From assembly GCA_021157965.1 (NCBI GenBank), contig JAGGVO010000015.1, forward strand, positions 1-64,000: DNA of 64,000 nucleotides. The letters run 5' to 3'. Positions 1-8,142 of this stretch are shown in pieces (the first letter of the stretch is position 1; each line of letters starts with the position of its first letter). Position numbers and translations under genes: made by a program. This stretch comes from Candidatus Neomarinimicrobiota bacterium. Its GTDB lineage: Bacteria > Fidelibacterota > Fidelibacteria > Fidelibacterales > Fidelibacteraceae. The notes under the pieces are model-generated. The model was not told the DNA's origin. It saw nothing but the letters and a program-made list of their open reading frames with translations, and searched no databases.

Positions 1-917
1 ATCTGAAGCGAATACTCCCCGGGGGCAATGTCTATGCGGCCGGGACGATAAGGCTGGTTATTGATCAGAACCTGGGCATCCGGGGGATTTACTGACAGGT
101 CAAGGGTTGCAATATTGCGCGTTAGGGTATAGCTCAGGTCGTTCTGCTTTTCCTCTTCTATGAGAACCGTATCCACAATATCCAGATACCCGGGTTTCAT
201 AATCTTCAGTTCATACTCTTCCGGAAACAGGAAATCACTCCAATAGGACTGACCACGAAGAACTCCATTCAGGTAAATATCCGCCCCTTCGGGTGTCGTC
301 GTGATGGTTACCGGTGTGACATCAATTTGCTTCAATTCATATCCTCGAAAAAGCGTATTATCTTCGGTCACAGTGATTGTTTGCGTGATCCCCCTGTAAC
401 CCTCTTTACGCAACCGCAGCACATGGTCTCCCGGCACAATTTTAAAGGTTTCATCGGTACCCAAAGATTTCCCATCAAGGATCTTCTCTGCATCAGATGG
501 ATCTGATAAAATGGTGACATTAACCGGCTTCTTCTCCCCTGTCACCTTCAGCTCCCATACCTGGCGGCTTTGCAGACGGATGCTGTAGTCACTCAGGATT
601 ACTTTTAACGGCTCATAACCGGACTTATATATCTCCAGAACCCGTTCATCCGGCTGCAAATACACCATGTCTGCGCCGGGAGCACGTTCGATACCCACAA
701 TCCCATTATTGGACTGGTAGCTGAACCCCCCCATATCGCTCACAACTTTAATCGCTGCGGCAATCCGGTCATTCACATCCCGGTGCCGGGAACCTACAAA
801 TTCATTTCGGAGCAGCCTGGGCGTATCAACCACCCGCATCTGGGGCAATTGCTGACTAAACGCAGTGATGCTGATAAATAATAGAAAAATGCCTCGCCGG
901 ATAATACTGATCTTCAT
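1..917 (-). CDS. PEGA-domain exported protein (3' end beyond window)
   Basis: The reading frame opens at the ATG at 915-917 and runs off the left edge, so the C-terminus is missing. It begins MKISIIRRGIFLLFISITAF followed by SQQ, a clear Sec signal peptide of about 22 residues. After a short N-terminal part come PEGA-type repeats of about 70 residues, recognisable by phrases such as TTTPEGADIYLNG, the later turn PPDAQVLINN, and glycines before YEL/HVL-type strands. PEGA domains are small beta-sandwiches common in bacterial surface proteins; their ligands are usually unknown. The product is probably periplasmic or surface-located. It is separated from the next gene by a repeat-rich gap of 367 bp. 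Nothing visible indicates an enzymatic activity. Confidence 0.8.
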   Translation of the reverse strand, partial: MKISIIRRGIFLLFISITAFSQQLPQMRVVDTPRLLRNEFVGSRHRDVNDRIAAAIKVVSDMGGFSYQSNNGIVGIERAPGADMVYLQPDERVLEIYKSGYEPLKVILSDYSIRLQSRQVWELKVTGEKKPVNVTILSDPSDAEKILDGKSLGTDETFKIVPGDHVLRLRKEGYRGITQTITVTEDNTLFRGYELKQIDVTPVTITTTPEGADIYLNGVLRGQSYWSDFLFPEEYELKIMKPGYLDIVDTVLIEEEKQNDLSYTLTRNIATLDLSVNPPDAQVLINNQPYRPGRIDIAPGEYSLQ

Positions 918-1153
918 GTTCCCATGTACTTATATTCTTATAAGGAAAATAGACTGTTTGGCTGCATGTGTCAAGCGGAAAAATGTTCAAAACTTAACGA
1001 AGGCGCCAATCAGAACTGAGAGAAAACCGGGCACGCATGGCTGTGTAATCTCATCCGGTTTTCCTGTATATATGAAATTGATAGGGTTCTCCGGCGCGGG
1101 GCATGGTTAAAAAGGGCGGTTGTGATGCTGCTTCCTGACTTTCTTAGTATTTT
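918..1153. other. intergenic region, no gene seen
   Basis: This is the first part of the 367-bp gap between the PEGA gene and the M28-like gene. Small open frames on both strands here show no family resemblance, no convincing ribosome binding site and overlap the repeat array. The promoter of the PEGA gene must lie here, but no box is clear enough to call. Confidence 0.5.
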
Positions 1154-1283
1154 GACTGCCGACTTAAAAAGTGACGCGTGACGAGTTGACCATCCCTGAC
1201 GACTGCCGCCTGTCCACTTAAAAAGTGACGCGTGACGCGTAACGCGTGACAAGTTGACCGATCCTGACGACTGACGACTGATG
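1154..1283. repeat. 7-bp-periodic intergenic repeat array, copy 1
   Basis: About 130 bp made of imperfect heptamers such as GACGACT, GCCGACT and GTGACGC / GTAACGC. It contains two copies of a longer motif of the form AAAAAGTGACGCGTGACG...AGTTGACC followed by CCTGACGACTG. The array ends one base before the TAG stop (1285-1287) of the minus-strand M28-like gene, so in that gene's direction it begins right after the coding region. The same composite motif returns three times at 6504-6750. Confidence 0.85.
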
Positions 1284-1284
1284 C

Positions 1285-3888
1285 CTATTTCATCAACACC
1301 ATCTTCTGCGTTTTCGCAAAACTCCCGGCTTTCAATCGTGCAATATACACACCGGAGCTATAAGGAGATGCATCCCAGGTGACGGTGTGATAACCTGCAG
1401 GTGTGTGCTGGTTGATGATCTGCTCAACCATTCTTCCGGTGATGTCATAAATATTGAGGGTGATCTGTGCCGGTTCCGGCAGGGAAAATTCAATATGCGT
1501 AACCGGATTAAAGGGATTAGGATAGTTGGGATATAATACAAATGATTCCGATTTTATGACCGGTTGGATTTCCGTAGGCAGTTTTTCCGGAATGCCATGC
1601 AATGCCAGATCGGCAACCAGGCCAATCACTGCCCGGGCCCGGTCGTGAAAGACCGGCAGATCGAAAAATTCCATATCATCCCGGCCAAACCCGTGCATAT
1701 TGGGGTTGGAGATTAAATATTCATAGCTTGTATCCGGATGAAAAATACTCTGCGTAAAGGATATGGACGGCAAGGGATCTGCCTGGCCGTATGTAGTTCC
1801 TTCCCATCGTTTTCCAATGGACAAATCGAGATCATTCTGATACAAAACCGACTGCATCCGATCCAGAACATAGCTTTGAATGGCAATATTCTCATCTCTG
1901 TCGAAATACTGAGGGACAATCTCTCTCAAATTCAGCGTATCGTACCCGATGGCTTCCACATCCACATTGAAGAGGATCTGATCCCACCAGGGATTGTCCG
2001 GCCATTCTTTGAAAGATTCGGCACCAATCTCCCAGGATCCCCACAGAGCAAATAGGATGGAATAAGGTGTATCAACATCTTTCAGGATTCGGGCACACTC
2101 CAGAAGTGCGGCCACACCGCTGGCATTTAAATCCGCATTGGGATTGATAACAGACGGTTTTGACCAACACTCTATGCCATCGTAAAAAGCCGTCATGAGT
2201 ATACAGGAATCAGGATATTCAGTCCCTTCTTTATAAACCAGCAGATCACGGATATCTACACTTCCATACGCCTCAACAGGACGGGCAAGAACCGTGTATC
2301 CAAAAGATTCCAGTGTTTCTGTTAAATATTGCTTTGCCAGGGGCATATCATTGGCTTCCGTCATATTGTTGGTGTAAAACCGTTCAACAATTCGTTGGGA
2401 CGTACCTCCAATAACTGCCGTGGTATCTCCGGATAAAACACGGACCTGCACATCCAGATTCTCCTGTCTGACTGCATCAATAATATCTGTTACAGTTGCT
2501 GAGGTTTCAAAATCAAACTGAGCATCAAACAGCTTTTGGACATATTCTTTTGCAAAACGCAAGGCCGCCACGGAACGGATATGGTTGTGTCCCTGGGCAA
2601 CGATGATGGCCGTCACAATCTCCTGGGTATCGCAGGGTGCCATTTCAAAAGGACCCGCACTGAAGAGGAACCGGCGGTCCCCCGGTGGAACTTCCGTAAT
2701 ATTCAGCCATCCCTCTCCCGTTACCGGATCACCGGTGTAATGAAAGCGGGTCGGCTCACCCGTCGTCGGATCAATCCACGATCCTCCCCCTTTTTTCAAT
2801 CCCCGGACAACATGATATGCCTCTTCCTTATTGTCGGGATCCTGATTCAGTGTCGGGGACCCCTTTAGAACGATAAATCCGGATAAATCTGCTTCCCTCC
2901 AGCCCGGACGGGGGGTACCGGACCAGCTTGCCGTATCTCCGGGGCTTTTTACCTGAGGCCTTTGAAGAAAGGTAAATCCTACTGCAGGGGGTGTTAAACC
3001 ATATTTCAAATCTTCCGGAACACCATTAAATACATATCCCATTGTTAGACTGGTATCAACCCCTGCACAGTTATCCCACGCCATTCCCAATTCCGGAGCT
3101 GCCCAGATGCCGGCATACATCTCTTTATAGTGGTTATCCGATTTGTTGATGACAAGGCTCCGGATAAAAAGCACATCTCCCAATATATCACTCCGGTCAA
3201 ATCCGTATAATGTCGTTTGTATCTCAACACCCATGGGGGCTCCACCCAGATTGGACGTATGAAGGCTCGTATCCATATCATTGCAGACACTCCATACCAT
3301 CTGATCACCTGAAAAGAGCGGTTTCCCGGATTCATCCACCGGGGCGCCCTGTTCCGACGGCCAGTTCAGGTAATCGGCAGAAAGACTGTCATGCCGGTTG
3401 ATTTTATACAACCTGTAAGACGGATCTGCCGGATCTGCCGCTTTCCAGATGCAATGTTCCTGAGGATAGTTACTCATAGGCACCACAACCTGGTTTAATG
3501 TATCGAAATAGAGAATCTGTCCGGGCTGAAACTGTGAAAAGAACTCAGCAACCGCCGTCCGGATATCCTCGTGGAATGTGAGCGAATCCTTTTCCTTTGT
3601 CTGTCCGCTTACCAGAAAGAGTCCGGACTGGAACACATTCGATATTCCGGAACCTTTCGGCCATTCCATGCCGGGATACGATGTGGCCCGAAAAGAAACC
3701 CAGTCCCCCACATTGCTGGTCCACGTGCAGATCCGGTTTCCGTCAAACTGACCATAATCCACGGTAAAATCCTGGGCTTCTGTCACAAAACGATCCGTCC
3801 CGTCCAGGGGCATGGCTCCATGCATCACGGATATCCATAGAAAAACAGACATAACGACTAAAATCAGGATATTTCTTTGCCTATTCAT
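1285..3888 (-). CDS. T9SS-exported M28-like metallopeptidase homologue with degenerate zinc site
   Basis: An 867-residue protein. I place the start at the ATG at 3886-3888 because GAGG sits six bases upstream; an in-frame ATG at 3900 overlaps that site. A signal peptide (MNRQRNILILVVMSVFLW) is followed by a long beta-rich region without recognised family, then from about residue 560 an M28 aminopeptidase-like fold, and finally a type A T9SS sorting domain (YPNYPNPFNPVTHIEFSLP ... KMVLMK). The M28 motifs are altered: the usual AHYD reads AFYD, ADDNASG reads ADLNASG and GAEELG reads GSWEIG. This removes one His ligand, the bridging Asp and the general-base Glu, while NVDVEAIG and a late FHPDT remain. 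It is probably a secreted non-catalytic M28 relative. Export family: high confidence; lack of activity: inference. Confidence 0.85.
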   Translation of the reverse strand: MNRQRNILILVVMSVFLWISVMHGAMPLDGTDRFVTEAQDFTVDYGQFDGNRICTWTSNVGDWVSFRATSYPGMEWPKGSGISNVFQSGLFLVSGQTKEKDSLTFHEDIRTAVAEFFSQFQPGQILYFDTLNQVVVPMSNYPQEHCIWKAADPADPSYRLYKINRHDSLSADYLNWPSEQGAPVDESGKPLFSGDQMVWSVCNDMDTSLHTSNLGGAPMGVEIQTTLYGFDRSDILGDVLFIRSLVINKSDNHYKEMYAGIWAAPELGMAWDNCAGVDTSLTMGYVFNGVPEDLKYGLTPPAVGFTFLQRPQVKSPGDTASWSGTPRPGWREADLSGFIVLKGSPTLNQDPDNKEEAYHVVRGLKKGGGSWIDPTTGEPTRFHYTGDPVTGEGWLNITEVPPGDRRFLFSAGPFEMAPCDTQEIVTAIIVAQGHNHIRSVAALRFAKEYVQKLFDAQFDFETSATVTDIIDAVRQENLDVQVRVLSGDTTAVIGGTSQRIVERFYTNNMTEANDMPLAKQYLTETLESFGYTVLARPVEAYGSVDIRDLLVYKEGTEYPDSCILMTAFYDGIECWSKPSVINPNADLNASGVAALLECARILKDVDTPYSILFALWGSWEIGAESFKEWPDNPWWDQILFNVDVEAIGYDTLNLREIVPQYFDRDENIAIQSYVLDRMQSVLYQNDLDLSIGKRWEGTTYGQADPLPSISFTQSIFHPDTSYEYLISNPNMHGFGRDDMEFFDLPVFHDRARAVIGLVADLALHGIPEKLPTEIQPVIKSESFVLYPNYPNPFNPVTHIEFSLPEPAQITLNIYDITGRMVEQIINQHTPAGYHTVTWDASPYSSGVYIARLKAGSFAKTQKMVLMK

Positions 3889-3974
3889 AACAGACCTCAT
3901 TATTATGCTCTAAAATATTTTAACACTTAATTAGTTATATGTCAAGATTAATAGGAACCCTATTTTACAGGATC

Positions 3975-3995
3975 AGCATTCAGCATTCATCATTC
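3975..3995. repeat. three tandem heptamers abutting a stop codon
   Basis: Three 7-bp units, AGCATTC, AGCATTC and ATCATTC, stand directly next to the TGA stop (3996-3998) of the minus-strand SH3 gene. The sequence differs from the arrays at 1154 and 6504, but the unit length and the position right after a stop codon are the same. Confidence 0.6.
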
Positions 3996-5447
3996 TCATC
4001 TGTGCCACCCCGACCACCGTGTTCGGACAATACTCCAAAAATGTCCGCACTCCTGGTTTGTACACAAACGATGATCCAGCCAGACTTCTTTGGTGCCGTG
4101 TTCTACTGTTTTATTACCGCTACTGTATGTCGTTGTCAGCGTATGCTCTGATTTGTCCACCAGTTCAGACCCGGCATCAGAACCGGACCAGTTACGGCAT
4201 TTGGAACACCGGTTATAGAGAAGGTCCGATTTCCATTTGCTGATGAATCCGATCGTCATGCCGAGTACAAAGAGAAAATGAATAAAGAAGTGGTTGTTGA
4301 ATGTTCCGATATTAACATTAATAAACACAAAATAAATATATCCCAGGATAATCCCGGAAATTGCCGCAACGAGTAAAATGATTTTATTTGCCAGTTTCTG
4401 ATTTAAACTGACACTGAAAGCGATTTTATTCGAGATATAATAGGGGACAAACAGGATGATATAGAAAAGGGATATAAAACTGATGACCACGAGAATAACC
4501 AGTATCCAGGAAAGCCACCGTGGTGGATTATAAATGGTTTCGGATAATCTGTCTCCAAATCTATTGTAAGATTTATGATAACTTAAATCGAACACATGCC
4601 ATAAATTATTCATAATAATGGGGAAACGGAGGGTTGCACTCAGGGGAAAGCGGCCAATCAGCTGTCCCGGCCGGGCGCTGTAATGAAAATCCTGAATGTT
4701 TCCATTTTCAGTAATGACCTGTGTACCTATCTCTTTCCGGTGACCATTGAATAAATAAAGATTGTTGAAAAAATATATTTTCCGTCCATCGTCAATCATA
4801 ATGGCATGAGGTTCTGAATATCTTCCGATAAATTTTTCAACCGGCCGGCCTGTCCACCGTTTCACGATTCTTTTTTTATTATAACGCCATTCATCCCTTT
4901 GAATCAGACGGGGTTGTTTCCAGCCTATCCGTTCCAAATCATAAGAAAAAACCCACCCTTCTTTCCCATCTTCTGTCCGTATACGGGTAAATGCCTGTTT
5001 ATTCAATGCTTTTGGAGATTCTTCAAGCCGGGTGACCCATTTGCGTCCACGAACTTCCCCAATCACTTTATGACCTGCTGTCTCAGGTTTATCCCAGATA
5101 TCAATTGTTCTGCTTTCAACTTCCCTTACAAGGACCTTTTCAGATGGTTTAAGGTGATTTTCATGAATCCAGCCCATCGTCCCGTCATCCATGAGAATTT
5201 TATACCATTCTGAATGTCCTTCCATCACTTGCACCGGCGTACCGGCCGAAACCTGACCCACAACACGACTTACCCAGTCATCACTGGCTCCCCTCCAACG
5301 ATGATTAGACATTAAATCAGCATCTTCAATAATAACTGAAGCATAAGGTTCGGCTTCATAAATGCGTCTGTCTTTTTGAAATACATTCACCAAAAAAGTA
5401 ATGATAACAGCAAAAATGGCGGCATACAGTGCATACTTTGCCTTCAT
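3996..5447 (-). CDS. SH3-domain membrane protein with C-terminal Cys pairs
   Basis: A 483-residue protein of no family I recognise. AGGAG is placed eight bases before the ATG. An N-terminal membrane anchor (residues about 5-22) is followed by two bacterial SH3 (SH3b) segments around residues 55-170, with phrases like AGTPVQVMEGHSEWYKILM and GWIHENHL. A beta-rich stretch with GRKIYFFNN follows, then about three hydrophobic segments from residue 310 to 395. The last 80 residues hold CSKC and, about 50 residues later, CTNQECGHFW, which could bind zinc or iron. SH3b domains usually bind cell-wall peptides; the Cys tail is more typical of the cytoplasm, so the protein may link the two sides of the inner membrane. 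Its neighbours give no functional hint. Confidence 0.75.
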   Translation of the reverse strand: MKAKYALYAAIFAVIITFLVNVFQKDRRIYEAEPYASVIIEDADLMSNHRWRGASDDWVSRVVGQVSAGTPVQVMEGHSEWYKILMDDGTMGWIHENHLKPSEKVLVREVESRTIDIWDKPETAGHKVIGEVRGRKWVTRLEESPKALNKQAFTRIRTEDGKEGWVFSYDLERIGWKQPRLIQRDEWRYNKKRIVKRWTGRPVEKFIGRYSEPHAIMIDDGRKIYFFNNLYLFNGHRKEIGTQVITENGNIQDFHYSARPGQLIGRFPLSATLRFPIIMNNLWHVFDLSYHKSYNRFGDRLSETIYNPPRWLSWILVILVVISFISLFYIILFVPYYISNKIAFSVSLNQKLANKIILLVAAISGIILGYIYFVFINVNIGTFNNHFFIHFLFVLGMTIGFISKWKSDLLYNRCSKCRNWSGSDAGSELVDKSEHTLTTTYSSGNKTVEHGTKEVWLDHRLCTNQECGHFWSIVRTRWSGWHR

Positions 5448-5498
5448 GATGATCTCCTGTTTTGTGATTTCGGATTATAGGATTTTGTACAGTGCCGG

Positions 5499-5516
5499 AT
5501 TCGAATACATTCGAAT
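5499..5516. promoter_or_regulatory. palindromic repeat upstream of the SH3 gene
   Basis: The octamer ATTCGAAT, itself a palindrome, occurs twice separated by AC, giving an 18-bp inverted repeat 51 bp upstream of the SH3-protein start codon. It is placed where an operator would lie. No binding protein can be named. Confidence 0.35.
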
Positions 5517-5657
5517 ATCCATGGGGATATTTGATATAATAATACCACTATGAATAATTTGTTTCATTTAAAATTACTCTTACAAAATATCACCAACAAG
5601 CAAATTTATTGACAAAAAGATTTTTTTATTTTCGGAGTCCGTTCATCATAATTTTTT

Positions 5658-6254
5658 TCATAAGGCAATCACAATTTCAGGTTTGTCGGTTACACCTTTG
5701 ATATTCCATTGATAAACCCTCATGTGTTTTTTATTATATTGGTGATCCGCATTATGAGTCTTGATTTCTAAATCAGAGTCCACCAGAACCTTCAGAGAAC
5801 CTTCTATGCTTACGCCCAGTGCCTTCAACTGTTGAAAATCAGCTTCTGTCGGACTAAAACCTTGTATAGACAATAAGTTTTCTTCCTGAAAGAATACAGA
5901 AAAAATCTGCAAATCATCGGTGATAAATGAGTACTTCTCACCTGCTTTTCCACGATAGTCGACGGATATTTGATAACGTCCTTTTCCCACATATTTAACC
6001 GATTTAAAACCTTTCAGTTCTTTCAGTTTTTCAACATCTTTTTTCAGTTCGCTCTCTTCTTGTTTACCCAGTTTTCCCTCTTTTTCCAGGGATAATGCCA
6101 TGACATTCGTCAGTTTTCCTTTATACGTAAACCGGTAACTCCCGTCTTTATTCACATAGAACTGCGCGTCAAAATCTTCGGGAATCCAGCAACCCCACAC
6201 AAATATGAGAATTAAGCCCATAAGAATAAAAGTAATCGCATGATGTTTTTTCAT
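5658..6254 (-). CDS. predicted lipoprotein, unknown function
   Basis: A 198-residue protein. The signal peptide ends in a lipobox-like VWGC at about residue 22, so a lipoprotein is predicted. The mature part starts with FDAQFYVNKDGSYRFTYKG, a strand pattern seen in small beta-rich envelope proteins, and has a charged helical stretch (residues about 55-80) before further strands. AGGAG lies five bases before the ATG. It has the same orientation as the neighbouring SH3 protein but is separated by 210 bp, so co-transcription is uncertain. I do not recognise the family; a resemblance to LppM-type lipoproteins is possible but weak. Confidence 0.7.
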   Translation of the reverse strand: MKKHHAITFILMGLILIFVWGCWIPEDFDAQFYVNKDGSYRFTYKGKLTNVMALSLEKEGKLGKQEESELKKDVEKLKELKGFKSVKYVGKGRYQISVDYRGKAGEKYSFITDDLQIFSVFFQEENLLSIQGFSPTEADFQQLKALGVSIEGSLKVLVDSDLEIKTHNADHQYNKKHMRVYQWNIKGVTDKPEIVIAL

Positions 6255-6503
6255 AATGACTCCTGATTATAAGTAAACATATCTATTTATTTTCAATTAA
6301 TCAAATAATTTCTGAACGCTGAATTTTTCCTTCTGCAGAGCTCGCTGAAACGCAGAGAGTTTTGAATGCCATGAATCTACTCTTGAATTGCTGAACCCCC
6401 TCATTCCTCATGTCAACAGTGTGAAAGCACTTCAGTTTAATCCCCCGGACTAAGTCCAGGGCTGTCAATCATCCAATCGAATCAATCTGATCAATCCTCT
6501 TTC
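6255..6503. other. intergenic region with a REP-like hairpin
   Basis: First half of a 511-bp gap without genes. An imperfect inverted repeat at 6443-6461 (CCC, GGACT, A, AGTCC, GGG arms with one mismatch) could form a short hairpin and recalls REP-type elements, but no further copy is seen in this window. The rest shows no coding signal. Confidence 0.4.
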
Positions 6504-6750
6504 GGCTGCCGACTGTCCACTATTGACTGCCGACTTAATAGTGACGCGTGACAAGTTGACCAATCCTGACGACTGCCGACTAAATAGTGACGCGTGACGC
6601 GTAACGCGTGACAAGTTGACCAATCCTGACGACTGATGACTGACGACTGACGACTGCCGACTGCCGACTAAATAGTGACGCGTGACGCGTAACGCGTGAC
6701 AAGTTGACCAATCCTGCCGACTGATGACTGACGACTGTCCACTGACAACT
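6504..6750. repeat. 7-bp-periodic intergenic repeat array, copy 2
   Basis: About 250 bp of heptamers, mostly GACGACT, GATGACT, GCCGACT, GTGACGC and GTAACGC. A longer composite motif, from GTGACGC units through AAGTTGACCAATCCTG to GACGACT units, is present three times; the first copy lacks two of the inner GTGACGC/GTAACGC units. The array stops 16 bp before the end of the minus-strand M29 gene, so again it lies downstream of a coding region. Unit number varies between copies, as expected from slipped replication. Confidence 0.9.
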
Positions 6751-6765
6751 ACTGTCCCAATCTTC

Positions 6766-7881
6766 CTACTTCAGCTTCTCCGGATTCAGCCCTTCCAATT
6801 CCGGCAGGACAAAACGTCCGTCTTTACGGATCAGTACGTCATCAAACCAGATTTCTCCACCGCCGTGTTCCGGTGTCTGACGTAAAACAAGATCCCAATG
6901 AATGGCACTTTTGTTTCCGTTATTTGTCTCTTCGTATGTATCTCCCGGGGTAAAATGGATGGAACCTGCAATCTTTTCGTCAAAAAGGATATCCAGCATC
7001 CCTTCCGTGATCCAGGGATTGAGTCCGATGGCAAATTCACCTACGTACCGGGCACCTTCATCCGTATCAAAAATAGCTTTCAGCTTTTCAGGATGATCTC
7101 CCTGAAAATCCACAATTTTACCGTCTTTGAAAGTCAGGCGGATATCCTGAAAGATGGTTCCCTGGTATAATGTGGGGGTGTTGTAGTGGATAACACCGTT
7201 TACGCTCTCCTTCACTGGCGCCGTAAAAACCTCACCATCCGGAATATTGGCTTCACCGTCGCATTTAATGCCGTTGAATCCTTTGATGGAAAAAGTCAAA
7301 TCCGTGTCTTTTCCGGTAATCTTGACTTTATCGGTTTTGTTGATCAATTCCACCAGGGGATCCATGGCTTTAGACATTTTTGAGTAATCCAGGGTGCAGA
7401 CTTTAAAGAAGAAGTCCTCAAAAGCTTCCGTACTCATCCCTGCCTGCTGGGCCATGGAAGGTGTGGGATAGCGGAGAACCACCCAGCGGGTTTTGGGAAC
7501 ACGAATCTCTTTATGGACGGGATATCCCCACAACAATTCATACCGTTTCATATCCTCTGCGGAAACATCGGACATTTCGGAAATGTTCAGGGCTCCCCTT
7601 ACTCCGATGTAACAATCCATCTCCTTCATGGCTGCGGCTTCCAATCTGCCGCTGAGGGAAATCTGATCATCATTTCCGTTTCGCAGGAGTTCCCGGGTAA
7701 CTACCGAGGATTTCAGGTTTACAAATGGATTCCCCTTCCTTGTCCGGACAGACCGAATCAATTGCACTACCAGTGAATCGGGAATATTAAAAGCTTCAAT
7801 CAGGACATTCTCATTTTCCTGAACATTTGTTGAATAATTAACCAGTACGTCGGCCAGTGCCTTTTCCCTGGGATCCGTCAT
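6766..7881 (-). CDS. M29-family aminopeptidase
   Basis: A 371-residue cytoplasmic metallo-aminopeptidase of the thermophilic M29 family (AmpS / aminopeptidase T), which removes N-terminal residues from peptides. The full set of expected metal ligands can be found: Glu217 in GEVFTAP, Glu282 in GEFAIG, His309 in IHFTPG, Tyr316, and His328/Asp330 in HWDL. At 371 residues it is somewhat shorter than the roughly 400-residue family members. AGGAGG lies upstream of the ATG, and only 3 bp separate it from the glutaredoxin gene, so it is the last gene of the rlmN operon. It is directly followed by the repeat array at 6504-6750. Confidence 0.93.
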   Translation of the reverse strand: MTDPREKALADVLVNYSTNVQENENVLIEAFNIPDSLVVQLIRSVRTRKGNPFVNLKSSVVTRELLRNGNDDQISLSGRLEAAAMKEMDCYIGVRGALNISEMSDVSAEDMKRYELLWGYPVHKEIRVPKTRWVVLRYPTPSMAQQAGMSTEAFEDFFFKVCTLDYSKMSKAMDPLVELINKTDKVKITGKDTDLTFSIKGFNGIKCDGEANIPDGEVFTAPVKESVNGVIHYNTPTLYQGTIFQDIRLTFKDGKIVDFQGDHPEKLKAIFDTDEGARYVGEFAIGLNPWITEGMLDILFDEKIAGSIHFTPGDTYEETNNGNKSAIHWDLVLRQTPEHGGGEIWFDDVLIRKDGRFVLPELEGLNPEKLK

Positions 7882-7884
7882 GCT

Positions 7885-8142
7885 TCAATCCTCCTTTTTT
7901 CCTCTGAAATACCCCCGGTTTATGAGTCCTGCCAGCTCGGGAAAACCACCTTTCAAAGGCTTGTCATCCAACACGATGCCCGGCGTGCCCCAATATCCGG
8001 TTTTTTCATACAGGAATTCTTTATAGTTGTCTTTTCCCGTCACTTCGATTTCGGTATAGGGTATCTTTTCATGTTCCAGCATCTTTTTCAGAGCCAGACA
8101 TACGGCACACCATTCCGCAGTATATATTACAAGTCGCTTTAT
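7885..8142 (-). CDS. glutaredoxin-like protein with apparent ATA start
   Basis: The frame encodes an 85-residue glutaredoxin/thioredoxin-fold protein only if it begins before its first ATG (8080-8082): the active site WCAVC (Cys13, Cys16) lies upstream of that ATG. The frame is closed further upstream by a TGA, and no ATG, GTG or TTG is present in between. The best start is an ATA at 8140-8142, giving (M)IKRLVIYTAEWCAVC, with AGGGGA six bases before it. This ATA overlaps the TAA stop of the DUF523 gene (ATAA), where ATGA would be usual. TPG at the expected cis-Pro position is also present. Likely a small thiol-disulfide oxidoreductase. The fold is clear; the start is inferred. Confidence 0.8.
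   Translation of the reverse strand: MKRLVIYTAEWCAVCLALKKMLEHEKIPYTEIEVTGKDNYKEFLYEKTGYWGTPGIVLDDKPLKGGFPELAGLINRGYFRGKKED

Noticed and set aside
1010-1252. Minus-strand frame of 80 codons in the repeat region
   Set aside because: The repeated peptide (SRVTRHASLFK) only reflects the 7-bp DNA repeats; no start signal or family.
6504-6750. Possible CRISPR array
   Set aside because: Units are 7 bp without spacers of even length, and there are no cas genes in the window.
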